Positions 16,780-25,677 of a DNA stretch of 64,000 nt are shown here, piece after piece (position 1 is the first letter of the stretch; each line of letters opens with the position of its first letter). The position numbers and the translations under genes were made by a program. Under the pieces are notes generated by a model. The model was not told where the DNA came from and made no database searches. It was given only the letters and a program-made list of their open reading frames with translations. Source of the DNA: an uncultured Spirochaetales bacterium (GTDB lineage Bacteria > Spirochaetota > Spirochaetia > Sphaerochaetales > Sphaerochaetaceae); NCBI GenBank assembly GCA_944393005.1, contig CALXYO010000011.1:33104-97103 (forward strand), given 5' to 3'.

Positions 16780-18999
16780 TCACATAAGTGCTATTTCCAA
16801 AGAAGCCTTACCTGTAAATGAAATATGAATTCTGACATTAATGTCCCCGAAGTCAGTCTTGTATCCGCTCTCAAGGCTCACGCCGTATTCCATGCTGTCA
16901 ATTGATGAAAAAGGAATCATCGATGTGTTCAGCTTTCCATCCGGAGAGACATCATCATCCCCGTTGAGCCCTTCCACAAACAATCCTGCGCCGAAATAGA
17001 AACCGTCTCCCTGAGCAAACGGGTAATACCTGTATGTCACATCAGCCCAGACATAGTCACCGGAAATCCGTCCGAAGGGATCTACCCTGTAACTTGAAAG
17101 CAGCTCCTGCGGCATGCGGGAGGAGAATGCGGACAGATCGAGAAAAAGGAAATGTGAAGCACTGTCAGCAAGGCGTATCACGGAAGAGAAGTCAGAAAGG
17201 ATGTCATAGCGCATCCTTCCGTCAAAACCCACGCCTGCGGACAGCCGCAGGTCATATCCTGATTCGCTGATGCTCTCAAGCATGCGCCCGTCAAAATGAT
17301 ACGATGCCCTCAGCACGGCAATATTCTTGTAATCATCTTCCCATATTCGTGTCTGCTTTATATCAGTATGTATACTGCCTGCGATCTTTCCGAAATAATA
17401 GAAATCATATTCAAGTCCTAAATCGAATCTCTGGCTTCTGCCCCTCAGAAGGACAAGGTTAAGACCGGCCCCCGCATTCCAGTCCCTTGAAGGATAGCGG
17501 TTGACATAGTTCCTGTCCGAGATCGCGGAGAAACCGCCGAAACCGGCATGCACTGACGCATCAATGCCTGAAGAACTTCCCGTCTGGTAGTAAAGAGAGA
17601 GAGAAAGCATATTCTGCTGTCCTATCCTGACTGCCGGCGTAACGCAGAGACTGTCAAACCAGAAATCGAATGAAAGCGAAAGATCAGGATTGAAAACTCC
17701 TTTCCAGACATTGTCAGAAAAATGCGCATAGGCATGAAAGCCGCCGGTGAGGCCGAGGCTCAGCGCACCTGTTGTTCCGGCATAATCGCGGCTTGTCACA
17801 TGGATCACACCGTCAACATATTTGTAATTCACGCTGAGGAGATTGACGATTTCCTTTATCTTGTTCAGCTGTCTGTCTATTTCCGCTATTGTCTCCTCAT
17901 TGTATTCTCTTCCCTCAAAACGGTGGAAATACGGAGCAAAGCGTTCCAGCTTTTCCTCAAAGCTGAATGAATCTATCACAGGATAGTCAAGCTCGCTGTA
18001 CATGATATCACGTTCAAGAGGAAGATAATCTGAAAGCTCAGCTTCAAGTCTGTCGAACAGCTCCTGATTTTCCTCAACGTATTTCTCTCCCGCCGCCAGG
18101 ATACCTTCAGTGGAGTCAAAGGCGATGACGGAGAAACCTCCCGTATCGGGAAGCAGGAGATAATCCGCATCGGCATACTGTCTGCTTGTATTGATCTGTC
18201 CCCCGATAAGAAGATACTGCTCGAATGAACCTGAAAGGGTGTTCATCGCACCGCTTTCATCCGTGTATTCAAGCACGCTCTCATTCACATCCACCGCAAT
18301 GATTATGTCGGCGCCCATGCTGCGGGCTAGATCAACCGGCATGTTGTTGTACATTCCACCGTCAACCACATATGTCCCGTCATCAAGCACCACGGAAGGG
18401 AATATCACAGGCATTGACATTGTCGCCCTGAGAGCTTCATAGAATGATCCTGATGAGAAGATTATGCCTTCTCCTGTCTTGTAATCGGTGCCTACTGTCC
18501 TGAAAGGTATCGGAAGCTTATCGAAATCGTCAAATGCCTCCGCCTTGGCAACCGCCTGATGGAGAAGCAGATTCACATGACTGTCGTCAAGGAATGAATC
18601 TCTGGAGCCGAGTCCCTGTTCTGAAATCCCTATCGACAATGACCTGTCATAGAAGTTGTTGTAAGCCTTGGAAGGCAGAGGGGAATCTTCCTGGTTTATG
18701 TTGAAAACGACATCGGAAAAGTCGGTATTCAGTATGAAAGTGTACATCTCCTCTGCCGTATATCCTGCGGCATACAGACCTCCGATAAGACCGCCCATGC
18801 TGGTGCCGACAACAAGATCAGGAGTTATGCCGCGCCTTTCAAGCTCAGCAATCACTGGCACATGTGCAAACCCTCTGGCACCGCCCCCTGAGAGGACCAG
18901 AGCGACCATAGGGCGTTCTCTTTCCTGCGCATAAAGCGGAGAGACTGTAATCAGCAGTGTCAGCACAGACAGCAGAAAAGAAAACACCTTTTTCTTCAT
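16780..18999 (-). CDS. Patatin-like phospholipase with C-terminal outer-membrane barrel
   Basis: A 739-aa exported protein. After a signal peptide (cleavage after Y-A-Q, residue ~25) comes a patatin domain with the oxyanion loop G-G-G-A-R-G (38-43), nucleophile motif G-T-S-M-G (Ser67) and the V-D-G-G-M-Y-N-N Asp near residue 218. About residues 330-400 form a linker, POTRA-like in position. From 410 on there are alternating beta strands rich in Tyr and Phe ending in a 16-strand-type barrel. This matches the type Vd/PlpD-like secreted lipase family. The start overlaps fmt by 4 bp. Confidence 0.88.
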   Translation of the reverse strand: MKKKVFSFLLSVLTLLITVSPLYAQERERPMVALVLSGGGARGFAHVPVIAELERRGITPDLVVGTSMGGLIGGLYAAGYTAEEMYTFILNTDFSDVVFNINQEDSPLPSKAYNNFYDRSLSIGISEQGLGSRDSFLDDSHVNLLLHQAVAKAEAFDDFDKLPIPFRTVGTDYKTGEGIIFSSGSFYEALRATMSMPVIFPSVVLDDGTYVVDGGMYNNMPVDLARSMGADIIIAVDVNESVLEYTDESGAMNTLSGSFEQYLLIGGQINTSRQYADADYLLLPDTGGFSVIAFDSTEGILAAGEKYVEENQELFDRLEAELSDYLPLERDIMYSELDYPVIDSFSFEEKLERFAPYFHRFEGREYNEETIAEIDRQLNKIKEIVNLLSVNYKYVDGVIHVTSRDYAGTTGALSLGLTGGFHAYAHFSDNVWKGVFNPDLSLSFDFWFDSLCVTPAVRIGQQNMLSLSLYYQTGSSSGIDASVHAGFGGFSAISDRNYVNRYPSRDWNAGAGLNLVLLRGRSQRFDLGLEYDFYYFGKIAGSIHTDIKQTRIWEDDYKNIAVLRASYHFDGRMLESISESGYDLRLSAGVGFDGRMRYDILSDFSSVIRLADSASHFLFLDLSAFSSRMPQELLSSYRVDPFGRISGDYVWADVTYRYYPFAQGDGFYFGAGLFVEGLNGDDDVSPDGKLNTSMIPFSSIDSMEYGVSLESGYKTDFGDINVRIHISFTGKASLEIALM

Positions 19000-19928
19000 G
19001 TAAGGACCTTTGAAATCATATCATGACGGCCATTGAGGAATGCTGCGCTGTCCATGGCCTTCTTTGTAGGAAGCTGGAGTTCACTCACGTACAGATACCC
19101 GTTTCCGGTTGCGATCCTGAAGCCTTTTCCCTTTTCATGTGACACAACGGTGCCGGGTGCTTCAGCACACTGCTCATCAGGAATGTCGAAAACAGATCCG
19201 TATACACCCAGAAGATAAAGAGGCTGGCCATCAAGGAGGCAGTATGCCTTCGGCCATTTCTCATATGCCCTGACCGCACTGTGCAGGGCACGTGCGCTGC
19301 GGGTGAAATCAAGCCGGGCGTCATCCTTTTTCACGAATGTGGTATAGCTGACACCGTCCTCTGACTGTCTGCGTGGCTTGAAAACATCTATGTTCATCAG
19401 GAGATCCTCTACAAGGGACGGAGCAAGAGAGGCAACCTTCTCAGACAGAGAGGTTATCGTCTCAGTTCCATCCAGCCTGAATGACTGCGTTATGTAGATA
19501 TCTCCTTCATCCAGAGCCGGTGCGATATCCTGAATCGAGATCGCACAGGTGTCATCCTGATTGAGGATTGCGGCCTGGAGAGGGGCGCATCCCCTGTAGC
19601 AGGGAAGCATGGATGGATGAATATTGAATTTTCTTTTGAAAAGAGAAAGGAATCTGGGCCCGAATATCTTTCCGTAGCAGAAGGAGAGAAGAGTGTCGCA
19701 GCACTGGGATGCAGCATCCTCTCTGGCTTCCTTTTTCAGATGTTCCGGCTGAAGCACAGGAAGGCCGAGCTCAAGCGCCCTGGCTTTCACAGGAGTCGGA
19801 AGCAGGCTCTTTCCCCTTCTGCCCGGGGCATCAGGAGTCGTGAGAACCGCCCCGACAAGATTGTGAGAGGCAAGATATGTCAGCACAGGTACCGCTATTT
19901 CATCACTTCCGGCAAAGAGTATCTTCAC
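18996..19928 (-). CDS. fmt: Methionyl-tRNA formyltransferase
   Basis: A 310-aa enzyme that formylates initiator Met-tRNA with 10-formyl-THF. The catalytic region K-F-N-I-H-P-S-M-L-P-C-Y-R-G-C-A-P and L-D-E-G-D-I-Y supply the Asn-His-Asp set; the C-terminal half is the tRNA-binding barrel. It sits directly after def with a 4-bp overlap, the classic def-fmt pairing. Confidence 0.97.
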   Translation of the reverse strand: MKILFAGSDEIAVPVLTYLASHNLVGAVLTTPDAPGRRGKSLLPTPVKARALELGLPVLQPEHLKKEAREDAASQCCDTLLSFCYGKIFGPRFLSLFKRKFNIHPSMLPCYRGCAPLQAAILNQDDTCAISIQDIAPALDEGDIYITQSFRLDGTETITSLSEKVASLAPSLVEDLLMNIDVFKPRRQSEDGVSYTTFVKKDDARLDFTRSARALHSAVRAYEKWPKAYCLLDGQPLYLLGVYGSVFDIPDEQCAEAPGTVVSHEKGKGFRIATGNGYLYVSELQLPTKKAMDSAAFLNGRHDMISKVLT

Positions 19929-20440
19929 TTGTTCTTCCTTTTCTTCTGGTCTTTCTTCTGTTTTTTCTGCCAGAGGGCAGTCATCTTTTCCTTCTCTTTA
20001 TCATCAAGCCTGTCGATGAAAAGCTTCCCGTCAAGATGATCATTCTCATGCTGTATGACACGGGCAAGCAGGCCCGATGCCTGCAGCGTGAAGCTCTTCC
20101 CGTTGATATCCTGGGCCTGCACGGTGACACGTGAGGGTCTCATCACATCATGATACAGTCCCGGAATCGAAAGGCAGCCTTCCTCATAGGGAACATTGTC
20201 ATCGCTTGTCTCTATGATCTCAGGATTGAAGAAGGCAATACGCTCACCTTCCCTTCTTGTATCAACAACGAAAAAACGCTGGGAAATACCGACCTGAGGA
20301 GCTGCAAGGCCCACTCCGTCAGCTTCAATCATCGTTTCAAACATCGCATCTGTCAGCATGGCAAGGGCATTGTCGAACTTCGCCACCCTGGCGCATGGTT
20401 CACGGAGCACATCGTCTCCAAGTTTGTAAATATCAAGCAT
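19925..20440 (-). CDS. def: Peptide deformylase
   Basis: A 171-aa metallopeptidase removing N-terminal formyl groups. The three motifs are intact: G-V-G-L-A-A-P-Q-V-G, E-G-C-L-S-I-P-G and Q-H-E-N-D-H. The start at 20440 (MLDIYKLGDDVL) matches the family start. The C-terminus ends in a basic, Lys-rich tail of about 13 residues (KKQKKDQKKRKNK), which could contact the ribosome. No Shine-Dalgarno sequence precedes the ATG, and a -10-like box lies 6 bp upstream. Confidence 0.96.
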   Translation of the reverse strand: MLDIYKLGDDVLREPCARVAKFDNALAMLTDAMFETMIEADGVGLAAPQVGISQRFFVVDTRREGERIAFFNPEIIETSDDNVPYEEGCLSIPGLYHDVMRPSRVTVQAQDINGKSFTLQASGLLARVIQHENDHLDGKLFIDRLDDKEKEKMTALWQKKQKKDQKKRKNK

Positions 20441-20446
20441 GATGAA

Positions 20447-20475
20447 AATATAGCACAAGAGAAAAGTTTCGTGAA
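20447..20475 (-). promoter_or_regulatory. Internal promoter for def, leaderless layout
   Basis: On the minus strand TTCACG (20470-20475) and TATATT (20447-20452) are separated by 17 bp, with the def ATG 6 bp after the -10 box. Confidence 0.4.
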
Positions 20476-20487
20476 TGTTTTTCCGCT

Positions 20488-22446
20488 TCACAGAAGAGAA
20501 AGAGGATCAACATCGATTTCGATATACAAAGCCGATGGCGCCTTGTAAATCTCAAGTGCCCTGCGCACGATGTCATCAAGAAGAAGGATGCTGGAACTGC
20601 TGAGCAGCACCTGGTAGCGCCATGATCCGGCTTTTTTCTCGATCACGCACGGACTGACACCGGTGAGGGAAGCCCTGCCATCCAGCTTCGAAGCGCTTAT
20701 TATCTTCTTCACGAGGGCTGCGAATTCAGCTGCGCCGTTTTCAGCTTTCTCCTTCACCCTGCTGCGGAATACAAGTGAGAGAAAACGGCTGCATGGCGGA
20801 TAATGCAGCAGCTTTCTCACTTCCATCTCCCCCTTGTAGAAATCCTCTCCCCTGTTATTCTCCACGGCCCATATTGCCCTGTCCTGAGGGCGGAATGTCT
20901 GGATAAGCACCTTGCCTTCACTGTCATAGCGTCCGGCACGGCCCGCAACCTGTTCAAGCAGGCTGAACGTTCTCTCCTCGCTTCTGAAATCGGGAACGGA
21001 GAGAGTGCTGTCCGCATTTATGACACCGACAAGGGCGAGCGATGGGAAATTGAAACCTTTCGCGACCATCTGCGTGCCCAAGAGGATATCGGTTTTTCCG
21101 CTTTTGAAATCATGGACTATGGACCTGACCTTCTCCTTGTCACAAGCGGCGACATCCGTATCAAGTCTGGCACACACTGCGGATGGAAACAGTTTCCTTA
21201 TTTCCTCCTCCACTTTTTCCGTTCCGTGCCCGGCGACACCCATGTCGCCCGAACCGCACTTCGGACATACAGATGCAAGGGGCATGCTGTAGCCGCAGTA
21301 ATGGCACTGGAGACGGCCTTCCGCCTTATGGTAGGTCATTGCGACCGAACAGTGCGGACACTCAACCACATGGCCGCAGGAATTGCAGTGATAATAGTAG
21401 GAATAACCGCGGCGGTTTAGGAAAAGAATCACGCTGCGTCCCCGGATAAGGGTCCGTCTTATTTCATCCTCAAGACGAGGTGAAATGCATCTGTCCTGTC
21501 CGAGCATGCTTACAACTTCGATCTCAGGTCTCGCACCTCCCGCCACGCGTTCAGGCATGTCTATCCGGGTAACTATTCCCTTCTCCATCATATTCCAGGC
21601 TTCAAGAGAGGGCGTCGCAGAGCCCATGATGAAGGAAATCCTGTTCATCGCTGCCCTCTTCTGGGCTATCTGCCGTGCATGGTAGCGTGGCGTGGAACCG
21701 CTTTTATAGCTGTTCTCATGTTCCTCGTCCATGATTATGAGGCCCAGATCACAGCATGGAGCGAAAACAGCAGAACGGGCACCTATAACAAGATCCACAT
21801 CATGGCGCATTATCCTGTGCCATTCCTTGAGTCTCTGTGAAGGAGTGAGCGCCGAATGAAGCAGGGCTACCCTCTCATTGAAACGCGGCATGACATCTTC
21901 AACCAACTGATGTGTCAGTGTTATTTCGGGAACAAGATATATAACCTGCTTTCCTTCCCTGATGACTTTCTCCGCGGCCCTGAGGAACACTTCGCTTTTA
22001 CCGGATCCTGTCACCCCGTAAAGGTAATACATACCGGTTGCGGAACTGACAGTCTCAAGAGCCTTCTCCTGCTGCGGCGCAAGCTTCTCAATCGGCCTGA
22101 ATTCGCTTTCAGATGAAAAAACAGCCGAATCAGTATCACGGCGTCCGGATGGGATCATCGCATCAAGAGCCTGTCCCGGGGAACAGAGATACATTCTGGA
22201 CACGAAAGCGGCAAGGGAGACAAGCTCTTCATTGAAGACCGGTTCTGTTTTGTCAACAACTCTGATGATCTGTTTCAGAGCATACGGGACAGGATGCTCT
22301 TCCTCGAGTGCTATGACATAGGCAGTCACGGATCTTGAACCGAACGGGACTATCACACGGCAGCCGGTCCTGACATCCATTGATGGCGGGATCTGATACG
22401 TGAATTCCTCATCCAGGGGAATATTGATCAGGACTCTTGCATACAT
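20488..22446 (-). CDS. priA: Primosomal protein N' (replication restart helicase)
   Basis: A 652-aa superfamily 2 helicase that reloads the replisome at stalled forks. It has an N-terminal DNA-binding domain (1-110), Walker A G-V-T-G-S-G-K-S, D-E-E-H Walker B, and a zinc-binding insert with eight cysteines (C-N-S-C-G, C-P-H-C, C-H-Y-C-G, C-P-K-C-G). The later motifs (G-T-Q-M-V-A-K-G-F, Q-V-A-G-R-A-G-R) are intact. It is shorter than the E. coli protein (about 730 aa) but of usual length for spirochaetes. Confidence 0.96.
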   Translation of the reverse strand: MYARVLINIPLDEEFTYQIPPSMDVRTGCRVIVPFGSRSVTAYVIALEEEHPVPYALKQIIRVVDKTEPVFNEELVSLAAFVSRMYLCSPGQALDAMIPSGRRDTDSAVFSSESEFRPIEKLAPQQEKALETVSSATGMYYLYGVTGSGKSEVFLRAAEKVIREGKQVIYLVPEITLTHQLVEDVMPRFNERVALLHSALTPSQRLKEWHRIMRHDVDLVIGARSAVFAPCCDLGLIIMDEEHENSYKSGSTPRYHARQIAQKRAAMNRISFIMGSATPSLEAWNMMEKGIVTRIDMPERVAGGARPEIEVVSMLGQDRCISPRLEDEIRRTLIRGRSVILFLNRRGYSYYYHCNSCGHVVECPHCSVAMTYHKAEGRLQCHYCGYSMPLASVCPKCGSGDMGVAGHGTEKVEEEIRKLFPSAVCARLDTDVAACDKEKVRSIVHDFKSGKTDILLGTQMVAKGFNFPSLALVGVINADSTLSVPDFRSEERTFSLLEQVAGRAGRYDSEGKVLIQTFRPQDRAIWAVENNRGEDFYKGEMEVRKLLHYPPCSRFLSLVFRSRVKEKAENGAAEFAALVKKIISASKLDGRASLTGVSPCVIEKKAGSWRYQVLLSSSSILLLDDIVRRALEIYKAPSALYIEIDVDPLSLL

Positions 22447-23207
22447 CAGCTCAGCCTGCCGTCAATTCCCGCAATACGGGCAGCCTTCTTGAGGTCCTCC
22501 CATATCGGGCGTCTGAGACTCTGGTAATCCTCAAGCACCTGGGATGGAGAGAAGGAACAGACCGTCCTGAATCCATGATAATCATGTATCTTCTCCCTTG
22601 CCTTGAAGATGTCGCCGGAACCTGTGGTTATGAGGGCACCTGCACTGCCAAGCATCATGACGACTGCAGGACGCAGGGCCTCAAGCTGCTGAATGAGAAT
22701 GTTCTCGCACTCCTGAGGGATATATCCGCCGCTGGAAGGACACTTTATTACGGAAGTGAAATAGCATTCCTTCCTTGCGTCGAGATGCAGTGCGGCAAGC
22801 CATTTGCTGAAGAAGACTTCCTCATTGGCGCTCATGAAAGAACCGTCCTCCGCAACCCTGTCAAGCACGAATACGAAAATGGGTTTCAGGGCACCGTGTC
22901 CGGCTTCTGTGCGCTCATTCCGGTTAAGCCAGGAATCACAGGCATGGCAGTCCTGCAGCAGGTCATTGAGACGCAGGAAGCTGAGCCGCGGAGTCTTCGC
23001 ATTCTCCCTTTTAGCCTCTGCCGCTGTCTCATTTCCGCTTCTGTCATTGATGATTGCATCAAGTTTTGAATCAAGCTTCACATCTTCTTCATTCTCGATT
23101 CTGTATGAATACGGCCTGACAACTTCCCTGAGAGGATCATTCTTTATGACACTGAGGGCATCATCTGTGAGTGAAAAAAAATATTCAGCAGCACTGTCTC
23201 TTTGCAT
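22446..23207 (-). CDS. Uracil-DNA-glycosylase-superfamily protein (family 4-like) with altered catalytic motifs
   Basis: A 253-aa protein. The C-terminal part aligns with family 4 UDGs: C-H-A-C near residue 90, Y-F-T-S-V-I-K-C-P, a later Cys in Q-E-C-E-N-I-L and L-R-P-A-V-V-M-M-L-G, so four Fe-S ligands appear to be kept. However the active-site motif G-E-A-P-G is replaced by L-D-R-V-A-E-D, and the H-P-S motif by S-P-S-Q. The first 75 residues are variable. Activity as a glycosylase is doubtful. ATG at 23207 has AAGG 5-6 bp upstream. Confidence 0.72.
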   Translation of the reverse strand: MQRDSAAEYFFSLTDDALSVIKNDPLREVVRPYSYRIENEEDVKLDSKLDAIINDRSGNETAAEAKRENAKTPRLSFLRLNDLLQDCHACDSWLNRNERTEAGHGALKPIFVFVLDRVAEDGSFMSANEEVFFSKWLAALHLDARKECYFTSVIKCPSSGGYIPQECENILIQQLEALRPAVVMMLGSAGALITTGSGDIFKAREKIHDYHGFRTVCSFSPSQVLEDYQSLRRPIWEDLKKAARIAGIDGRLS

Positions 23208-23247
23208 CAAAGCCTTCCCGTCCGTTTACGATAGAATAATAGTTTCA

Positions 23248-24129
23248 CTACCCGTGAAATGCAAGGCTTGTCTCACAAGGCCCGTCCTTTCCGTCCTCAA
23301 ACCAGCGGTATTCATCCTCATCATAGCTGATGCGTGACAGATAGAGGCCGGCTGAGGGAGCTGTCGTTTTGGCAAGCTTCCTGTCACATGAGTCAAGGAC
23401 CGACCTGAAGCTTTCAGGGCTTTCACCCTTGAGAGCCATAACCATCATTGTCCCCACCATTGAGCGCACCTGATGATAAAGGAACGCGTTGCCTGTAACA
23501 GTATAGCAGTAGAGAGGATTGCCGAACTTGTCATGCACAAGAGACCAGTAAGACTCGTAGATATCCCTTTTTTTTGACGGGGATTCATCCCTGCTTGATG
23601 CGAAAGTGGTGAAGTCATGGGTTCCCTTCAGCAGACAGGCATAGGAATTTAGAAGCTCAAGCTCAGGCAGCCTGTTATACAAAGCAACATAGTTATGGTC
23701 AAAAGGCAGTGCCTTGCTCCTTGCCTTCACGAAATATCTGTACTCCCTTGCCATAGTTGTGAAACGTGCATGGAAACTGCCGTCGGCACTTTCACTTCTG
23801 ATCACCCTTATGCTGAGCGGAAGCAGCGCATTGAGAGCGGGGGCGACCTTTTCATCCTTTATGGAGCTTGCCTCAATCCTCACATCGTAATGACAGACCT
23901 GGCAGAGCGCATGGACCCCGCTGTCGGTGCGGCCTGAGCCCTGCACCATTATCCTGCAGCCGTAAATTCGGGAAAGCATGTCATTTATCACATCCTGAAC
24001 ACCCACGCCGTTTGACTGACACTGCCATCCGTTAAAGGCCGAGCCGTCATAGCTTACGGTAAGCTTCACCCTCTTATAGCCATCCTCCAGCGGAGTGAGT
24101 TCAGGTCTTCTCCAGTCACTTCTTGCCAT
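23248..24129 (-). CDS. truA: tRNA pseudouridine synthase A
   Basis: A 293-aa enzyme forming pseudouridine at tRNA positions 38-40. The catalytic Asp lies in G-S-G-R-T-D-S-G-V-H-A; other signatures are V-S-Y-D-G-S-A-F-N-G-W-Q, A-R-F-T-T-M-A-R-E-Y-R-Y and F-L-Y-H-Q-V-R-S-M-V-G. Starting at 24129 gives a normal N-terminus and a 14-bp overlap with acpS. Confidence 0.95.
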   Translation of the reverse strand: MARSDWRRPELTPLEDGYKRVKLTVSYDGSAFNGWQCQSNGVGVQDVINDMLSRIYGCRIMVQGSGRTDSGVHALCQVCHYDVRIEASSIKDEKVAPALNALLPLSIRVIRSESADGSFHARFTTMAREYRYFVKARSKALPFDHNYVALYNRLPELELLNSYACLLKGTHDFTTFASSRDESPSKKRDIYESYWSLVHDKFGNPLYCYTVTGNAFLYHQVRSMVGTMMVMALKGESPESFRSVLDSCDRKLAKTTAPSAGLYLSRISYDEDEYRWFEDGKDGPCETSLAFHG

Positions 24130-24481
24130 CAAGCACCACCATTGCGACAGAATAGTCCTTCTCATGTGAAATTGAGAGATGGATTTCAACACTGCTGAAA
24201 AGCTCTGCCACCTCGCCGGAAACAGAAAAGCAGGGTTTTCCCATTTCATCATGCACTACCGTGATATGCCTCGGCTGCAGACGGGTGAAACCGGTGCCGA
24301 GTGCTTTTGCAAGAGCTTCTTTCGCAGCGAAGCGGGAAGCAAGGAACTCAAGTCTTGCCCTGCCCGAAAGTTCTCCGGCTTCTTTCCTCTCCGCTGTGCT
24401 CAGTATATGATTCACAGTATTTTCGCTTAACGTCTCAAAACGGCTGTTCTGGACTATGTCGACACCTATTCCCTCAAGCAT
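24116..24481 (-). CDS. acpS: Holo-[acyl-carrier-protein] synthase
   Basis: A 121-aa enzyme that attaches phosphopantetheine from CoA to acyl carrier protein. The metal-binding G-V-D-I-V near the start and the F-A-A-K-E-A-L-A-K-A-L-G-T-G motif are both complete. The chosen ATG at 24481 lies 8 bp inside the upstream cdaR-like gene. Confidence 0.95.
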   Translation of the reverse strand: MLEGIGVDIVQNSRFETLSENTVNHILSTAERKEAGELSGRARLEFLASRFAAKEALAKALGTGFTRLQPRHITVVHDEMGKPCFSVSGEVAELFSSVEIHLSISHEKDYSVAMVVLDGKK

Positions 24482-24887
24482 TGCTGTCCTTGAAAAGGAT
24501 GCGCACCACATCCGGATCCGCTTTCACAGTCAGTGCCGTATCCTCGAACACGTCCTGTGCATATGTCAGCATAACTGCACGGCGGGCTATACCCGGGTTG
24601 TCCACATCAGAAAAGTCCGCATATGCAGAGATGGAATCCGGATCAATGAGATAGATCAGGTCATCATCTCCCGATATGACAATGTCAATGGAAGCCGGTA
24701 CAAGGCTTTCCGGCTCGACATGCGCAGCGGAAGGAAGAGAGACATCAAGAGGAATGCTCACCACTCTGCTCGCCATATTGAAATAACGCACGGCGGCAAA
24801 GATCAGAACCGCAACCAGAAGTGACAGTACGCGCGGCACCCAGCTTGAAACGAAAGAAGAAAGTCCCTTGCTGTTATGCTTCATCAT
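24474..24887 (-). CDS. cdaR: Single-YbbR-domain membrane protein (CdaR-like)
   Basis: A 137-aa protein with one N-terminal membrane helix (about residues 16-36) and one YbbR-like beta domain (V-S-I-P-L-D-V-S ... P-A-S-I-D-I-V-I-S-G). It directly follows the diadenylate cyclase gene with a 14-bp overlap, the position of cdaR, whose product modulates CdaA. It is a minimal version, since B. subtilis CdaR has four YbbR repeats. Confidence 0.75.
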   Translation of the reverse strand: MMKHNSKGLSSFVSSWVPRVLSLLVAVLIFAAVRYFNMASRVVSIPLDVSLPSAAHVEPESLVPASIDIVISGDDDLIYLIDPDSISAYADFSDVDNPGIARRAVMLTYAQDVFEDTALTVKADPDVVRILFKDSNA

Positions 24888-25674
24888 TTTCCTCCTTCAT
24901 CTCCTGCGGAGTAACATCATGATAGCTCAGCAGTGCAAGAATGGTTTTCTTGATCGACTCCCTGTCCAGATCATAATAGATATTTGCATTGTATGCGAGG
25001 CTGATGGCACCGTTCTCCTCGGATACGATTATGATGACAGCATCGCTGTCCTCGGCAAGGCCAAGGGCTGCACGGTGTCTCGTTCCGAAACTCGCTTTGA
25101 TACCGGTCTGGGCGGAAAGCGGCAGATAGCAGGAAGCCGCTATTATCTTTCCTCCCTGTATGACCATGGCCCCGTCATGCAGGGGTGTATCATGGTCGAA
25201 TACCGTACATATGAGAGAAGAGGAAAGATCGGCATTCAGCTTTGTGCCGGAATCTATGACGGATTTTATGTCAATATGGCGGGGGAAGATTATGAGCGCG
25301 CCTCTTTTCACCGCGACAAGGGCCTCGCAGGCATTGAGTATTGAGTCGATCTGTTCGGCGGTGGTCTGCTGTCCCATTCTGAAGAAACGGCCGCGCACAG
25401 AGAATGCCATTGATATAACACGGCGGAACTCGGAGTGGAAGATTATGCACAGGAAAGCCGCGAACGGCAATGTTATCTTCCTGTACAGCAGCAGGAGGAA
25501 ATCGAATTTGAGAATATAGCAGATGCCGAAGCCGATCGAATAGATCGCAAGCACCATGATCAGCTGGGTGATCTTTGTCTCCTGCACCGCAAGATACAGC
25601 TTGTATATCACCCAGGCCAGTATGAGTATCTGTATTACATCCTTTGCCAGTTCGATGAAAAGACTGAAAGTCAT
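24874..25674 (-). CDS. cdaA: Diadenylate cyclase, CdaA type
   Basis: A 266-aa membrane enzyme making cyclic di-AMP from two ATP. Three predicted helices (about 10-80) precede the DAC domain, where both catalytic signatures are present: D-G-A-M-V-I (Asp-Gly-Ala) and F-G-T-R-H-R-A-A-L-G (Arg-His-Arg). It starts 3 bp after the glpK stop. Confidence 0.95.
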   Translation of the reverse strand: MTFSLFIELAKDVIQILILAWVIYKLYLAVQETKITQLIMVLAIYSIGFGICYILKFDFLLLLYRKITLPFAAFLCIIFHSEFRRVISMAFSVRGRFFRMGQQTTAEQIDSILNACEALVAVKRGALIIFPRHIDIKSVIDSGTKLNADLSSSLICTVFDHDTPLHDGAMVIQGGKIIAASCYLPLSAQTGIKASFGTRHRAALGLAEDSDAVIIIVSEENGAISLAYNANIYYDLDRESIKKTILALLSYHDVTPQEMKEENDEA

Positions 25675-25677
25675 CTC

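Noticed and set aside
24130..24252. Longer in-frame start for truA
   Set aside because: The extension is an out-of-frame shadow of acpS; the 24129 start gives a normal TruA N-terminus.
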